In this document: piece by piece, positions 43,560-51,823 of the stretch
Layout of the letters: each line of letters starts with the position of its first letter
Numbering within the stretch: the first letter of the stretch is position 1
Program-made: the position numbers and the translations under genes
DNA from: Bacillota bacterium
GTDB lineage: Bacteria; Bacillota; Clostridia; Christensenellales; SZUA-584
Assembly (NCBI GenBank): GCA_023397655.1
Contig: JAEWTW010000018.1
Location: forward strand, 1-55,569
Direction: 5' to 3'
Length of the DNA stretch: 55,569 nt
The notes under the pieces: model-generated
Told to the model about the DNA's origin: nothing
Databases searched by the model: none
The model's input: only the letters and a program-made list of their open reading frames with translations

Positions 43560-44606
43560 ATGGTGATAAAGCTTGTTTTGCTGGCCGGTTTCATACTCGT
43601 TATATCCTTGGCGACGATGGGATGCAACCAACCCTTATCGCCTGATGATGGTGCTGATGCGCCGGTACACACTGATGCTCAGCCCGTGGACGACGTACCC
43701 GCGGCACGTGAGCTTGACAACCTGAACGGAAAGAAAATTGCGGCCGTCGTGCTGATCAAGGATCAGTTTCAGCGAATGCTTCAGATCACGATGAAAAAGA
43801 CAGCGGAGCGCTACGGTGCGACCGTGATCGAAGGCCAGAGCGGCGGAGAATTGGACGCCGAGGTGGAGCTGATCAACCAGTATGCCTCGGGCGACATCGA
43901 CGGCATATGCATCTTCCCGGTCAGCCCGACGGGGTCGGCTGCTGCGCTGGAGAACGCGGCCAAGAACGGCGTCACCATTTACTGTGCAAATATAGATATG
44001 GATTTTGACTGGCAGACCGGCTACGCCAAAATGGACCAGTACAATATCGGCGAGATCGTCGGCGAATTCTGTGCGGACTATATCAAAAAGAATTTCCCGG
44101 GACGAAAGCCGAAAACCGCTATCATTCAATTCACCGCGCTGCTGCCCGAGATGAGCGCGCAGCGTACCAGCGGATTTCTGTCCAAGACGGAGGATCTGAT
44201 TGAAATAGTCAAGGATGTGGACGCCTGGAATGCGGATGATTCCGTCAACGTTGCAGCGGAGATCATCAACGCTTACCCGGATATTGACCTGATCTTCTGT
44301 GCCAACGAAGGAGGCACCGTCGGGACGGTGATGGCGGTCAAAAACGCAGGCAAAAGCATTCCGGTATTCGGCATCGACATCAGCGAGCAGTTGGTGAACA
44401 TGCTGCTTGATCCGGATAACATACTGCAGGCGCTGGGCGGGCAGGACCCGATCGCGCTGGGAGAAACGTCGATGGAGAATCTGTGCCTGGCCATGATGGG
44501 CAAGGATTATGAAACGGGCGTGCTGCTTCCCGGCATTCCGCTGACCAGAGAGGACCCGCAAGGGGCAAAGGATTATCTGAAAGAGCTGCTGAGCGCGCTG
44601 GAGTAA
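43560..44606 (+). CDS. Sugar-binding lipoprotein (Peripla_BP_4), likely sensor partner
   Basis: A 348-aa lipoprotein of the ribose/xylose-binding family (Peripla_BP_4): signal peptide, lipobox 'ATMGC', then a two-lobed type I periplasmic fold ('KIAAVVLIKDQFQRMLQI', 'INQYASGDIDGICIFP', 'ANEGGTVGTVMAV', 'FGIDISEQLVN'). The ATG at 43560 follows AAGGAGG; an in-frame ATG at 43500 has no such site. It is divergent from the YesM kinase. The gene ends in its own terminator and does not share the downstream operon's promoter. As in the clostridial XylFII-LytS-YesN arrangement, it may pass the sugar signal to the kinase. Confidence 0.88.
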   Translation: MVIKLVLLAGFILVISLATMGCNQPLSPDDGADAPVHTDAQPVDDVPAARELDNLNGKKIAAVVLIKDQFQRMLQITMKKTAERYGATVIEGQSGGELDAEVELINQYASGDIDGICIFPVSPTGSAAALENAAKNGVTIYCANIDMDFDWQTGYAKMDQYNIGEIVGEFCADYIKKNFPGRKPKTAIIQFTALLPEMSAQRTSGFLSKTEDLIEIVKDVDAWNADDSVNVAAEIINAYPDIDLIFCANEGGTVGTVMAVKNAGKSIPVFGIDISEQLVNMLLDPDNILQALGGQDPIALGETSMENLCLAMMGKDYETGVLLPGIPLTREDPQGAKDYLKELLSALE

Positions 44607-44622
44607 TGCGCGCTTCTTTTTT
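44592..44622 (+). terminator. Terminator overlapping the stop codon of the binding protein gene
   Basis: AGCGCGC (44592-44598) and GCGCGCT (44608-44614), a 7-bp stem whose loop contains the TAA at 44604-44606, followed by TCTTTTTTG. Transcription of the binding-protein gene should mostly stop here. Confidence 0.7.
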
Positions 44623-44938
44623 GCATGCGTCAACAAGCGGTAAAGAAGGCTAACTTTTGTGCGTACACCCCGAACACAAATATAACAAACAAAAAACAAA
44701 TCCAGCCTGATTGAATTAGATCTCGCTTTATTCTACAATGATATTGTTCAATGAAAATAATTTCATCATCTGAAATACTTGTCCGCGCCTGAAAACGTGG
44801 AAATCAGTATCTGTATTTCGTGTTGCATAAAACCAATCAATCGCCGTACAGGCGCTGTAAAAAGTCCGACAAAAATGACAGCTGTTGAATCGCGGCAGCC
44901 TACAGCCGTTTCAAAACAATGAAAAGGAAGGAGCGAAA
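44607..44938. other. Leader and promoter of the ABC operon
   Basis: The region after the terminator holds a promoter at 44711-44739 and a 200-base leader before the ATPase gene. No ORF with a ribosome binding site is seen. Confidence 0.5.
44711..44739 (+). promoter_or_regulatory. Promoter of the sugar ABC operon
   Basis: TTGAAT (44711-44716), 17-base spacer, TACAAT (44734-44739). Good match to the sigma-70 type consensus. Confidence 0.7.
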
Positions 44939-46468
44939 ATGATGCCCGAGAGTGATTTCATTATTGAAATTAAGAACGTGACAAAGACTTTCGGCGGGGT
45001 CGTCCGCGCGCTTGATGATATCAGCCTGGCCATACGCAAAAATGAAATTGTCGGCGTTGTGGGGGAGAATGGCGCGGGAAAATCGACGCTGATGAAGATT
45101 CTGGCCGGGGTGTTTCCGCCTGACTGCGGAAAGCTGCTGTACAAGGGGAAGGAGGTGCCCTTTCCCAAGAACCCTAAGGAGGCCGCCAAGCGCGGCGTGG
45201 GCATTGTTTATCAGGAAAAAGGCGTCGTGTCGTGCCTGAAGGTTTATCAGTTTTTATTCCTGGGGAATGAAGAGCGGTACACGAAGGCCAAAACGCTGCA
45301 GGTTAAAAAGATGAAAGAGTACGCCGCGGAGGTGATCAAGGAATTTCGCATTCACTGCTCGATCGACGACTACATGTATGCGCTGCCGCTGTCGACGCAG
45401 AAGATGATCGAGATCGCCCGCGCCATCGTGAGCCTTAGGCTGGAGCACGGAGAAGGCGCCGAACTGGTGATCATCCTGGATGAACCGACAGCCCCGCTGA
45501 CGATCGAGGAGCGACAGGAACTGTTCAAACAGATCATCGCCATGAAAAGCAGCGTTTCCTTCGTATTCGTTTCCCATATCATGAACGAGGTCATGGAGTT
45601 CACGGACAGAATACACGTGCTGCGCGACGGCAAGGTGGTTGCCAACTACGACATGAAGAAGGAGAGCCTGTCGGAGGAGGATCTGTTCCGGGTGATTGTC
45701 GGCAAGGAGTCGGTGGATCTGGAGAAGGGCAAAGCCCGCAAACCGGCCGAACCGGGTGAGCTGATACTCAAAGCGGATAAGCTGACAAAGGATGGCTGCT
45801 ATTATGACGTATCCTTCGAGCTGCACAAAGGCGAGTGCATCGGGCTGTTCGGCCCGGCGGGCGCGGGGCAGAGCGAGCTGCTGCGTTCCATTGCGGGGCT
45901 GACTAGCTTCGATAAAGGCGGGCTGAACATAAGCGGAAAGAGAGCCGGGGCCAAGGAGCCGCCGCATGTGCGGCTGAAAAGGAGCGTGGGATATTTTTCG
46001 GGCGAGACCGGAAAGGAGCTCTTTTTGAACTGGTCCATCGCCAAGAACATCTCGATACTCAACATCCCCAAGATAAGACGGAGACTGACACGCACCATCA
46101 ATTTCGGGGCGGAAAGGCGAATGGCTGAGGAGATTATCGGCAACCTGCGGATCAAAGCGCCCAGCTACCGTTCCGAGTGCTATTCGCTCAGCGGCGGCAA
46201 CAAGCAAAAGGTGTCTGTGGGCAAATGGTTTGAAAGGAACCCGGATATTTTCCTGCTGGAAGGGCCGACCATCGGTATCGACGTGGGCGCCAGAACGGAC
46301 ATATACGACGCCACGCTGAAGATGAAGGAGCGGGGGATATCCATGATACTGGTGAGCGACGATCCCAAGGAATACTCCCTGCTGTGCGACAGGATCATCT
46401 ATGTCCGGAGCGGCAGGATAAGCGCCATCCTCAGCATCGAGGAGTTCAACGAGGTGATATCGATATGA
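44939..46468 (+). CDS. Sugar ABC transporter ATP-binding protein (RbsA/XylG type)
   Basis: A 509-aa double-ATPase of the ribose/xylose/galactose importer type, two nucleotide-binding halves in one chain. Half 1 has an intact Walker A 'GENGAGKST' (42-50) and Walker B 'LVIILDEPTAPLT', but its signature region reads 'PLSTQKMIEIA' instead of LSGGQ. Half 2 has Walker A 'GPAGAGQSEL', a good signature 'LSGGNKQKV', and a degenerate Walker B 'FLLEGPTIGIDVG' in which the catalytic Asp-Glu is lost (E-G). Such asymmetry means one composite active site, as in related importers. ATG at 44939 follows GGAAGGAG; a longer frame is not used. Stop overlaps the next ATG (ATGA). Confidence 0.9.
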   Translation: MMPESDFIIEIKNVTKTFGGVVRALDDISLAIRKNEIVGVVGENGAGKSTLMKILAGVFPPDCGKLLYKGKEVPFPKNPKEAAKRGVGIVYQEKGVVSCLKVYQFLFLGNEERYTKAKTLQVKKMKEYAAEVIKEFRIHCSIDDYMYALPLSTQKMIEIARAIVSLRLEHGEGAELVIILDEPTAPLTIEERQELFKQIIAMKSSVSFVFVSHIMNEVMEFTDRIHVLRDGKVVANYDMKKESLSEEDLFRVIVGKESVDLEKGKARKPAEPGELILKADKLTKDGCYYDVSFELHKGECIGLFGPAGAGQSELLRSIAGLTSFDKGGLNISGKRAGAKEPPHVRLKRSVGYFSGETGKELFLNWSIAKNISILNIPKIRRRLTRTINFGAERRMAEEIIGNLRIKAPSYRSECYSLSGGNKQKVSVGKWFERNPDIFLLEGPTIGIDVGARTDIYDATLKMKERGISMILVSDDPKEYSLLCDRIIYVRSGRISAILSIEEFNEVISI

Positions 46469-47436
46469 AAAACAAGGTTCCCCAAAATGTATTCTCAGCC
46501 GTATTCAAGTCGTTTAAGACCTATCCGGTACTGCTGATATTCATCATATTCTTCATTGGCTTTTCGGCACTGTATGCGGACAGGTTTTTGACAGGGCTGA
46601 ACATAGAAGCCATGCTTAAGCAGTTTGTCAGGCTGATGCTCTTTGCGGTGGGCCCGTCCATCGTGATGACCACCGGCTCGCTTGACCTCTCGTTTGTGGG
46701 GATATGGATGCTGGGCGGCGTGCTGGTTTGGCTGCTGATCCCTGTCGTGGGGCTTGTCGCCATATTGGCGTTTCCCATACTGGGCGTGGTCACGGGGCTG
46801 ATGATCGGCGTGATACAGGCCAAGGCCCGCATTCCCTCGTTCATACTCACATTGAGCGTGATGATCACATACTGGGGCGTCACGGCGATGCTCTCCGGCG
46901 GATACCCGCGGTCTGTAAAGGGATACGAGTTTCTGACAGCCAAGCTGATGCCGGTGATACCCACCGCGCTGCTTTGGTCTATTCCCATACTGGCTGTCGC
47001 CATATTCCTGATGAAGCGCACTGTGCTGGGGACATACTTTTACGCCGTCGGCGCTAATGAAGAGGGCGCTCACATGGCGGGCATCCGGGTAAACAGACTC
47101 AAGGTGCTCGTGTTCACCATCAGCGGGCTGTTCACAGGCGTCAGTTCAATCGTGCTGTTCCAGCATCTGGGCGGTTCGGTACCGGTGGAGCTGAACCTCA
47201 ACACCATGAACGAGCCGCTGGTGGCGATCATACTGGGCGGAACGCCGTTGATGGGCGGAACGGGCGGCCCGCAGCGCACAATACTCGGCGCAATCACGCT
47301 AACTGTGCTGATGCGCGGGCTGAACGTGGCGATGCTGCCGCCTCAGGCCATTGAATTACTGGTGGGCCTGATGCTGATCGTGTCGATAATCGTGGGGTCG
47401 AGGAGCCTCAATAAAGCAGGGGCGGAGGCAACATGA
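46465..47436 (+). CDS. Sugar ABC transporter permease 1 (RbsC type)
   Basis: A 323-aa BPD_transp_2 membrane protein with about eight to nine helices and the family EAA-like segment ('ANEEGAHMAGIRVNRLKVLVFTISGLFTG'), plus 'GGTPLMGGTGG' near the end. The ATG at 46465 overlaps the ATPase stop (ATGA), so it is translationally coupled; a longer frame starting at 46384 lies inside the ATPase gene and is not used. Forms the membrane part of the importer, probably as a heterodimer with the next permease. Confidence 0.9.
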   Translation: MKNKVPQNVFSAVFKSFKTYPVLLIFIIFFIGFSALYADRFLTGLNIEAMLKQFVRLMLFAVGPSIVMTTGSLDLSFVGIWMLGGVLVWLLIPVVGLVAILAFPILGVVTGLMIGVIQAKARIPSFILTLSVMITYWGVTAMLSGGYPRSVKGYEFLTAKLMPVIPTALLWSIPILAVAIFLMKRTVLGTYFYAVGANEEGAHMAGIRVNRLKVLVFTISGLFTGVSSIVLFQHLGGSVPVELNLNTMNEPLVAIILGGTPLMGGTGGPQRTILGAITLTVLMRGLNVAMLPPQAIELLVGLMLIVSIIVGSRSLNKAGAEAT

Positions 47437-48413
47437 TGAAACAAGCGGCATGCGACGGCAAATCCGTTCAATTCAGGCGCTGGACCGGAGACAACATGTC
47501 TCTCATCATTGCGGTAATAGTTATGCTGGCGCTGATCACCGGCTTCCAGTTGATCAATCCTTTCTTTCTGCAGTATCAAGGCATCGTTTCGCTGGTCTAT
47601 GCCATGTCCTACTTCCTGATCGCAGCCTGCGGGCTCACCTTCGTGATCATGATGGGGTCCTTCGACTTCTCCGTAGTGAGCGTATTGAAATTCTCCGCGC
47701 TGCTGTGCGTCACGTACATTGACAAGATCGGCCTTTGGGTGGTGCCGGTGGCGCTGCTGGTGAGCGTGCTGATCGGATTCATCAACGGCATCATATTCAC
47801 CAAACTGAAGGTGCCCTCCTTTCTGGTCACTCTCGGCATCTCCATCGTAATAGACGGCGTGGCGCTGTATATGTCTCAGGGCTTCCTGCGCATGATGGAA
47901 AACGAGGTTTTCAGGAGCCTGTCCATCACGTTCGTCGGCGGGCTGCCGTCCATATTCTACTGGGCAGTCGCGGTGCTGATCATCAGCACACTGATCACGA
48001 TGATCACCCCATTTGGGCGGCGCATACTGGCCATAGGCGGGAATCCGATGGCGGCCGCGCATTCAGGTATCAACGTCAGCCGGACGCGTGTCAGCGTGTT
48101 CATGCTGTCCGGCCTCCTCGCGGGCTTTGCCGGCATACTCTACATGGCGCAGATGGGCGGCGGGTCTGTCGCTATCGGTGCGGACATGACGCTGCCGCTG
48201 TTTGCCAGCGTCGTGGCAGGCGGAACGGCGCTGTCCGGCGGCGTGGGCGGGCCTCACAGAACGCTGCTGGGCGTGGTCATCATCACATGGACGCAGACCG
48301 GCCTGCTGACGATGGGGTTCGGGCAGGATATACAGGTCATCGTTTTCGGGGTGATCGCCATTACGATGAGCGTTGTTACCACCGACAGAAAGAAGATCAA
48401 GGTCATCAAGTGA
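47433..48413 (+). CDS. Sugar ABC transporter permease 2 (RbsC type)
   Basis: A 326-aa BPD_transp_2 permease, similar in topology to permease 1. It has 'IGGNPMAAAHSGINVSRTRVSVFMLSGLLAGF' (cytoplasmic coupling region) and 'VAGGTALSGGVGGPHRTLLG' at the end. Starts with ATGA overlap on the first permease stop. Two distinct permeases are less common in the ribose/xylose family (usually one homodimeric), so this importer belongs to the heterodimeric branch seen for autoinducer-2 or rhizobial polyol-like systems. Confidence 0.9.
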   Translation: MMKQAACDGKSVQFRRWTGDNMSLIIAVIVMLALITGFQLINPFFLQYQGIVSLVYAMSYFLIAACGLTFVIMMGSFDFSVVSVLKFSALLCVTYIDKIGLWVVPVALLVSVLIGFINGIIFTKLKVPSFLVTLGISIVIDGVALYMSQGFLRMMENEVFRSLSITFVGGLPSIFYWAVAVLIISTLITMITPFGRRILAIGGNPMAAAHSGINVSRTRVSVFMLSGLLAGFAGILYMAQMGGGSVAIGADMTLPLFASVVAGGTALSGGVGGPHRTLLGVVIITWTQTGLLTMGFGQDIQVIVFGVIAITMSVVTTDRKKIKVIK

Positions 48414-48565
48414 CAATACCCTGAACACAAAACAATGACTGTCCGCCCTGTGAAAACGCACAAGGGGCAGCAGGCTTAACGAATGATGAAGGAGGTGAGA
48501 CACAAAGCATCAACCGCAAAACCATTCAACGATTCTTATAAAAAGAAGAAAAAGGGAGGTAAAAA

Positions 48566-50098
48566 ATGAAAAGGAAATTGATGTTGTTGGTCGTCATGCT
48601 GCTGGTTGTCAGCATGGTCATGTCCGTCGCAGGCTGTACGCCCGCACCGGCAGATACCCCAGCGGATACGTCGGCGGCAGAACCCGCTCCGGCGGACGAT
48701 GGCGCTGCGGAACCCGCTCCGGCAGATCAAGGTGCTGTGGAAGAGATTGATTTTAACAATCTTGTGGTGCCGGAGGACGAAGCCGGCCGGGAAGAACTGC
48801 GCATGAAGCTGGCTCAGCAGTATAAGAACGCCGAGCCCGGCGAGAGCTTTCTGGTGGGGCACATCACGTTCCAGCTTGAGCAGGAATATGCCATGATGGT
48901 GATGCAGGCTAACAAGCAGGCTGTCGAGCAGCTGGGCCTCAAATTCCAGAGCGCGCTGGCCACGTCAGACGCGGAATGGATCGAGATCACCCAGAGCATG
49001 ATTGCGTCCGGCGCCAAGGCCATCACACTCAACTGCCCGTCGATGACGGCAATGCCTGAGATCGCCCGGCTTGCCGAGGAAAACCATGTGTTTCTCGCCA
49101 CTTACTTTGGCTATACCGCTGACATGTTCCCCGGCGACTTCGGACCCTACTGGGTGCTTGACAACACGCCGATGTCGGATGAGCAGTCGTTCTATCCGCT
49201 GATGGTGTTGATGGAGAAGATGAAGGAGAATGGCAAGACCAAGCTGCTTCATCATCAGGCCAGCAAGACGGCGGCGACCGTGTCCACGGTGTACATCAAT
49301 CTGGGCGTTTACCAGGCGTGGAAGAATTACCCGGAAATTGAACTGCTAGGCCATCAGTACGGTGAGTGGGGCTACGAAGGCGGACGCACAGCGGCGGAAG
49401 CGTCTCTGGCTGTTCAGACCGACTATGAAGGCTTTTGGGGAGCCAACGACTCTCAGACCACCGGCGCTCTGCGGGCGCTGGAAGACCGCGGCCTCAACAT
49501 CGGGCCTTACACGGCATCGCGCGATATGGAGATGACCACGGCACAGGATATCATTGACGGCAAATTCCTCTCCACCTGCGGCTTTGCTATCCCGTACTTC
49601 GGCGGCCGCATGGTCTCCATGCTGTACGATATGTGCGTGGGTGCATGGTATCCGCTGCCCGATGAGCGGCTCCAGACGGCAAAAGTGGACGTTTACGGCA
49701 ACGAAGAGCTTCCGGCTTTGGCGGCGGCGTCCGGCATCGACAAATTCCCCGGCTACAACGCGGGACCGACCAAGGACAATCTGGAGAAGATACTGACACA
49801 GATGAAGACCGACAACCCGCAGTATCCGTACGACTTCAATCTGATATCGCTGTCCAAGTGTACGGAGAAAGGCCTGACCTATGACCGTCACGCGGGCGGC
49901 GGCACAGAACTGGGACAGCATGACTACTATTACGTGCTGCAGCTCAAAAAGTTCGGTGATCTGGATACGCTCAAAGCGCACCTCGCGGCGTTGTATGAGT
50001 ATTTCCTTGACTTCAGCTGGGCGACCACATGGGCAGAGGCTGAGGAGTATTCCAAGCAGTTCCCGCCGGAACTGAAGTTGGAACCCAACTGGGAATAA
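48566..50098 (+). CDS. Second, long substrate-binding lipoprotein
   Basis: A 510-aa lipoprotein: signal peptide with lipobox 'SVAGC', an Ala/Pro-rich acidic spacer with a duplicated 'EPAPAD' unit (residues about 23-60), then a type I periplasmic-binding fold ('GHITFQLEQEYAMMVMQANKQAVEQLGLKF', 'IASGAKAITLNCPS', 'GANDSQTTGALRALEDRGL'), and an extra C-terminal about 100 residues not seen in ordinary sugar binders (about 300-350 aa). The ribosome binding site AAGGGAGG is very strong. Intergenic spacing of about 150 bases with a hairpin-like segment separates it from the permease, which may raise its expression. Likely the main transport binding protein. Confidence 0.85.
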   Translation: MKRKLMLLVVMLLVVSMVMSVAGCTPAPADTPADTSAAEPAPADDGAAEPAPADQGAVEEIDFNNLVVPEDEAGREELRMKLAQQYKNAEPGESFLVGHITFQLEQEYAMMVMQANKQAVEQLGLKFQSALATSDAEWIEITQSMIASGAKAITLNCPSMTAMPEIARLAEENHVFLATYFGYTADMFPGDFGPYWVLDNTPMSDEQSFYPLMVLMEKMKENGKTKLLHHQASKTAATVSTVYINLGVYQAWKNYPEIELLGHQYGEWGYEGGRTAAEASLAVQTDYEGFWGANDSQTTGALRALEDRGLNIGPYTASRDMEMTTAQDIIDGKFLSTCGFAIPYFGGRMVSMLYDMCVGAWYPLPDERLQTAKVDVYGNEELPALAAASGIDKFPGYNAGPTKDNLEKILTQMKTDNPQYPYDFNLISLSKCTEKGLTYDRHAGGGTELGQHDYYYVLQLKKFGDLDTLKAHLAALYEYFLDFSWATTWAEAEEYSKQFPPELKLEPNWE

Positions 50099-50136
50099 AA
50101 TAGTGATGCACCATTGAGCAACCATCATTAGGCGCA

Positions 50137-50170
50137 GGCTCTCCCCCTCTGCATGCAGAGAGGGGGAGCC
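50137..50170. repeat. Perfect 34-bp palindrome, intercistronic hairpin
   Basis: GGCTCTCCCCCTCTGCA and its exact complement, with zero spacer (15-bp stem and 4-base loop in RNA). No T-tract follows, so it is more likely an mRNA-stabilising 3' hairpin after the highly expressed binding protein than a terminator. A second small hairpin lies at 50180-50195. Confidence 0.75.
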
Positions 50171-50213
50171 CTGCAATTCGGGGTTTGCGAACCCCATTGA
50201 GGAGGATAACGCG

Positions 50214-50978
50214 ATGGCGAGAAATATTGTAATTACAGGCGCGGCAAGCGGAATCGGCAAAGCCACGACAAAAGCTTTTCTGTCGCTGGGAGACAGGGTG
50301 TTTATGACCGACTGGAAGGAAGAAACACTCGAAGCGGCCTATGCTGAACTACTCCCGCTGGCGCAGGACGGGATGCTCTGTCAAAAAGCGGCCAATGTGG
50401 CTGTTTCGGAAGAAGTGGCGGGTGTCGAATCGCTTGTCAGCGAATACGGCGGCTGTGATGTGCTGGTGAACTGTGCGGCGGTTTTCAGAGTCGGGCTGCT
50501 GCATGATGCTCCGATGGACGATTATGACTTTCAGTTTGATATCAACGTGCGCGGTATATTCAATACCAGCAAAGCGCTCATACCCCATATGCTGAAGAAG
50601 CAAAAAGGCGCCGTGGTCAACGTGTCATCCGTTTCGGGTATGGGCGGCGATTACAATATGTCGCTCTATTGCGCCACGAAGGGCGCGGTTATCGCGATGT
50701 CCCGCGCCATGGCGATGGACTATTCGGCTAAAGGCGTCCGCGTCAATATCGTGTCGCCATCCGCTGTCAAAACACCGATGTTCCTGACCGGATGCACGGA
50801 GGCGGTGCTGGAGAGCTTCAGAAAGAACATGCCGGACAAGAGACTATGCGAACCCGAATGGTGCGCCAATGTGATTGTTTATCTGGCATCGGACAGTGCC
50901 GAGCACCTTTGCGGCGTCAATATTCCCGTAGACGGCGGACTGTCAGCCTGGAACGGCCAGCCCAATCAGGAGAAGTGA
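50214..50978 (+). CDS. Short-chain dehydrogenase/reductase
   Basis: A 254-aa classical SDR: NAD(P) motif 'TGAASGIG' (8-15), 'LVNCAAV' (the NNAG position), catalytic 'NVSSVSG' (S138/S139), 'YCATK' (Y152, K156) and 'PVDGG' at the end. 'MTDWKEE' after strand two has an Asp, which favours NAD(H). It is last in the sugar transport operon, so it probably oxidises the imported sugar or sugar alcohol. Ribosome binding site GAGGAGGAT, 9 bases before ATG. Confidence 0.9.
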   Translation: MARNIVITGAASGIGKATTKAFLSLGDRVFMTDWKEETLEAAYAELLPLAQDGMLCQKAANVAVSEEVAGVESLVSEYGGCDVLVNCAAVFRVGLLHDAPMDDYDFQFDINVRGIFNTSKALIPHMLKKQKGAVVNVSSVSGMGGDYNMSLYCATKGAVIAMSRAMAMDYSAKGVRVNIVSPSAVKTPMFLTGCTEAVLESFRKNMPDKRLCEPEWCANVIVYLASDSAEHLCGVNIPVDGGLSAWNGQPNQEK

Positions 50979-51043
50979 TGGGCTCAATGATGCTATAACA
51001 GCCGTTTTATCTGGCACGACAAGACCGCACTTAGAGGCATATT

Positions 51044-51075
51044 AAAGGGAGCTGATTCAGTCAGGCTCCCTTTGT
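51044..51075 (+). terminator. Terminator of the sugar operon
   Basis: AAAGGGAGC (51044-51052) and GCTCCCTTT (51065-51073), a 9-bp stem with an additional inner TGA/TCA pairing, followed by T residues. Confidence 0.7.
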
Positions 51076-51211
51076 CATAACCAGCAGACTGCCGATTGAA
51101 CGCTTTGGTTGTTGCGAACGTAAATGATGGGGCAGGGGCGAACCAGTATCACCCGCGCGATGACGCAGCGAGGGTCGATGAATATAAGATAATATGCTGG
51201 ATAGATTTGTA

Positions 51212-51220
51212 TGGTATAAT
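51212..51220 (+). promoter_or_regulatory. Extended -10 promoter of the PH-like membrane protein gene
   Basis: TGGTATAAT is an exact TGnTATAAT element, about 28 bases before the ATG at 51249. Confidence 0.6.
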
Positions 51221-51248
51221 ATGAAGCATTATCTTCTTGGAGGGCAGC

Positions 51249-51755
51249 ATGAAAGTCAAGGTTTTAAAGCGCAGCTATATCGTGGTCAGCGCGGCATTTA
51301 CAGTCTTCGATATTTGGATATTGGTAATATGCTGGACTTGGACACCTCTTTCCTCAGTATATGAATTTAAGATATTGCTTTGGTTTTTATCCGTTGCTTT
51401 TATAATATCAACCGTAATTTTTATCTATAACTCAATATTTGGTTATTATTCACACTCGTTTGTCATGGACAAGCAGGGCGTAACCTATAAAAAAAGAAAT
51501 CAAAGCTGGTATCTCAGGTGGGAGGATATCAACTATATCCAGATCGTCCCGAATCCATACGGAAGGATGAACAAATCCGCCTTGATCTGCTTTAATGGCG
51601 GAGATATGACGCTCGATTCCAAAATCCGCCGTGTGAAGGATTTCAATGAGACGATATTCGGAGTCCAGTTCAGAGATTCGATCATCACAGAGATCAGAAA
51701 ATACACGGACATGCCGATACAAGGCATCTATCAGGTGACAGGGAAGGACATTTAA
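51249..51755 (+). CDS. Membrane protein with C-terminal PH/YcxB-like domain
   Basis: A 168-aa protein with two membrane helices (about 10-30 and 40-62) followed by a soluble domain whose pattern ('SFVMDKQGVTYKKRNQSWYLRWEDINYIQIVP') fits a bacterial PH-like or YcxB-like domain. ATG at 51249 with GGAGGG upstream; an upstream start at 51237 overlaps that site. Own extended -10 promoter. Convergent with the AgrC-like kinase gene. Function unknown. Confidence 0.7.
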   Translation: MKVKVLKRSYIVVSAAFTVFDIWILVICWTWTPLSSVYEFKILLWFLSVAFIISTVIFIYNSIFGYYSHSFVMDKQGVTYKKRNQSWYLRWEDINYIQIVPNPYGRMNKSALICFNGGDMTLDSKIRRVKDFNETIFGVQFRDSIITEIRKYTDMPIQGIYQVTGKDI

Positions 51756-51823
51756 GCCATGATTTCAAGGAACCGCAGACGAAAGAACGAGAGCGTTTGC
51801 GGCTGTCTTTCTCTGTAAATTGC

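Noticed and set aside
43635..44699. 354-codon open frame antisense to the sugar-binding lipoprotein
   Set aside because: No ribosome binding site and shadow-type composition; the plus-strand gene has a clear lipobox and periplasmic fold.
48483..48569. 28-codon Lys-rich frame before the second binding protein, overlapping its ATG
   Set aside because: The AAGGAGG lies inside it rather than before its start; the leader is more simply an intercistronic region with a ribosome binding site for the lipoprotein gene.
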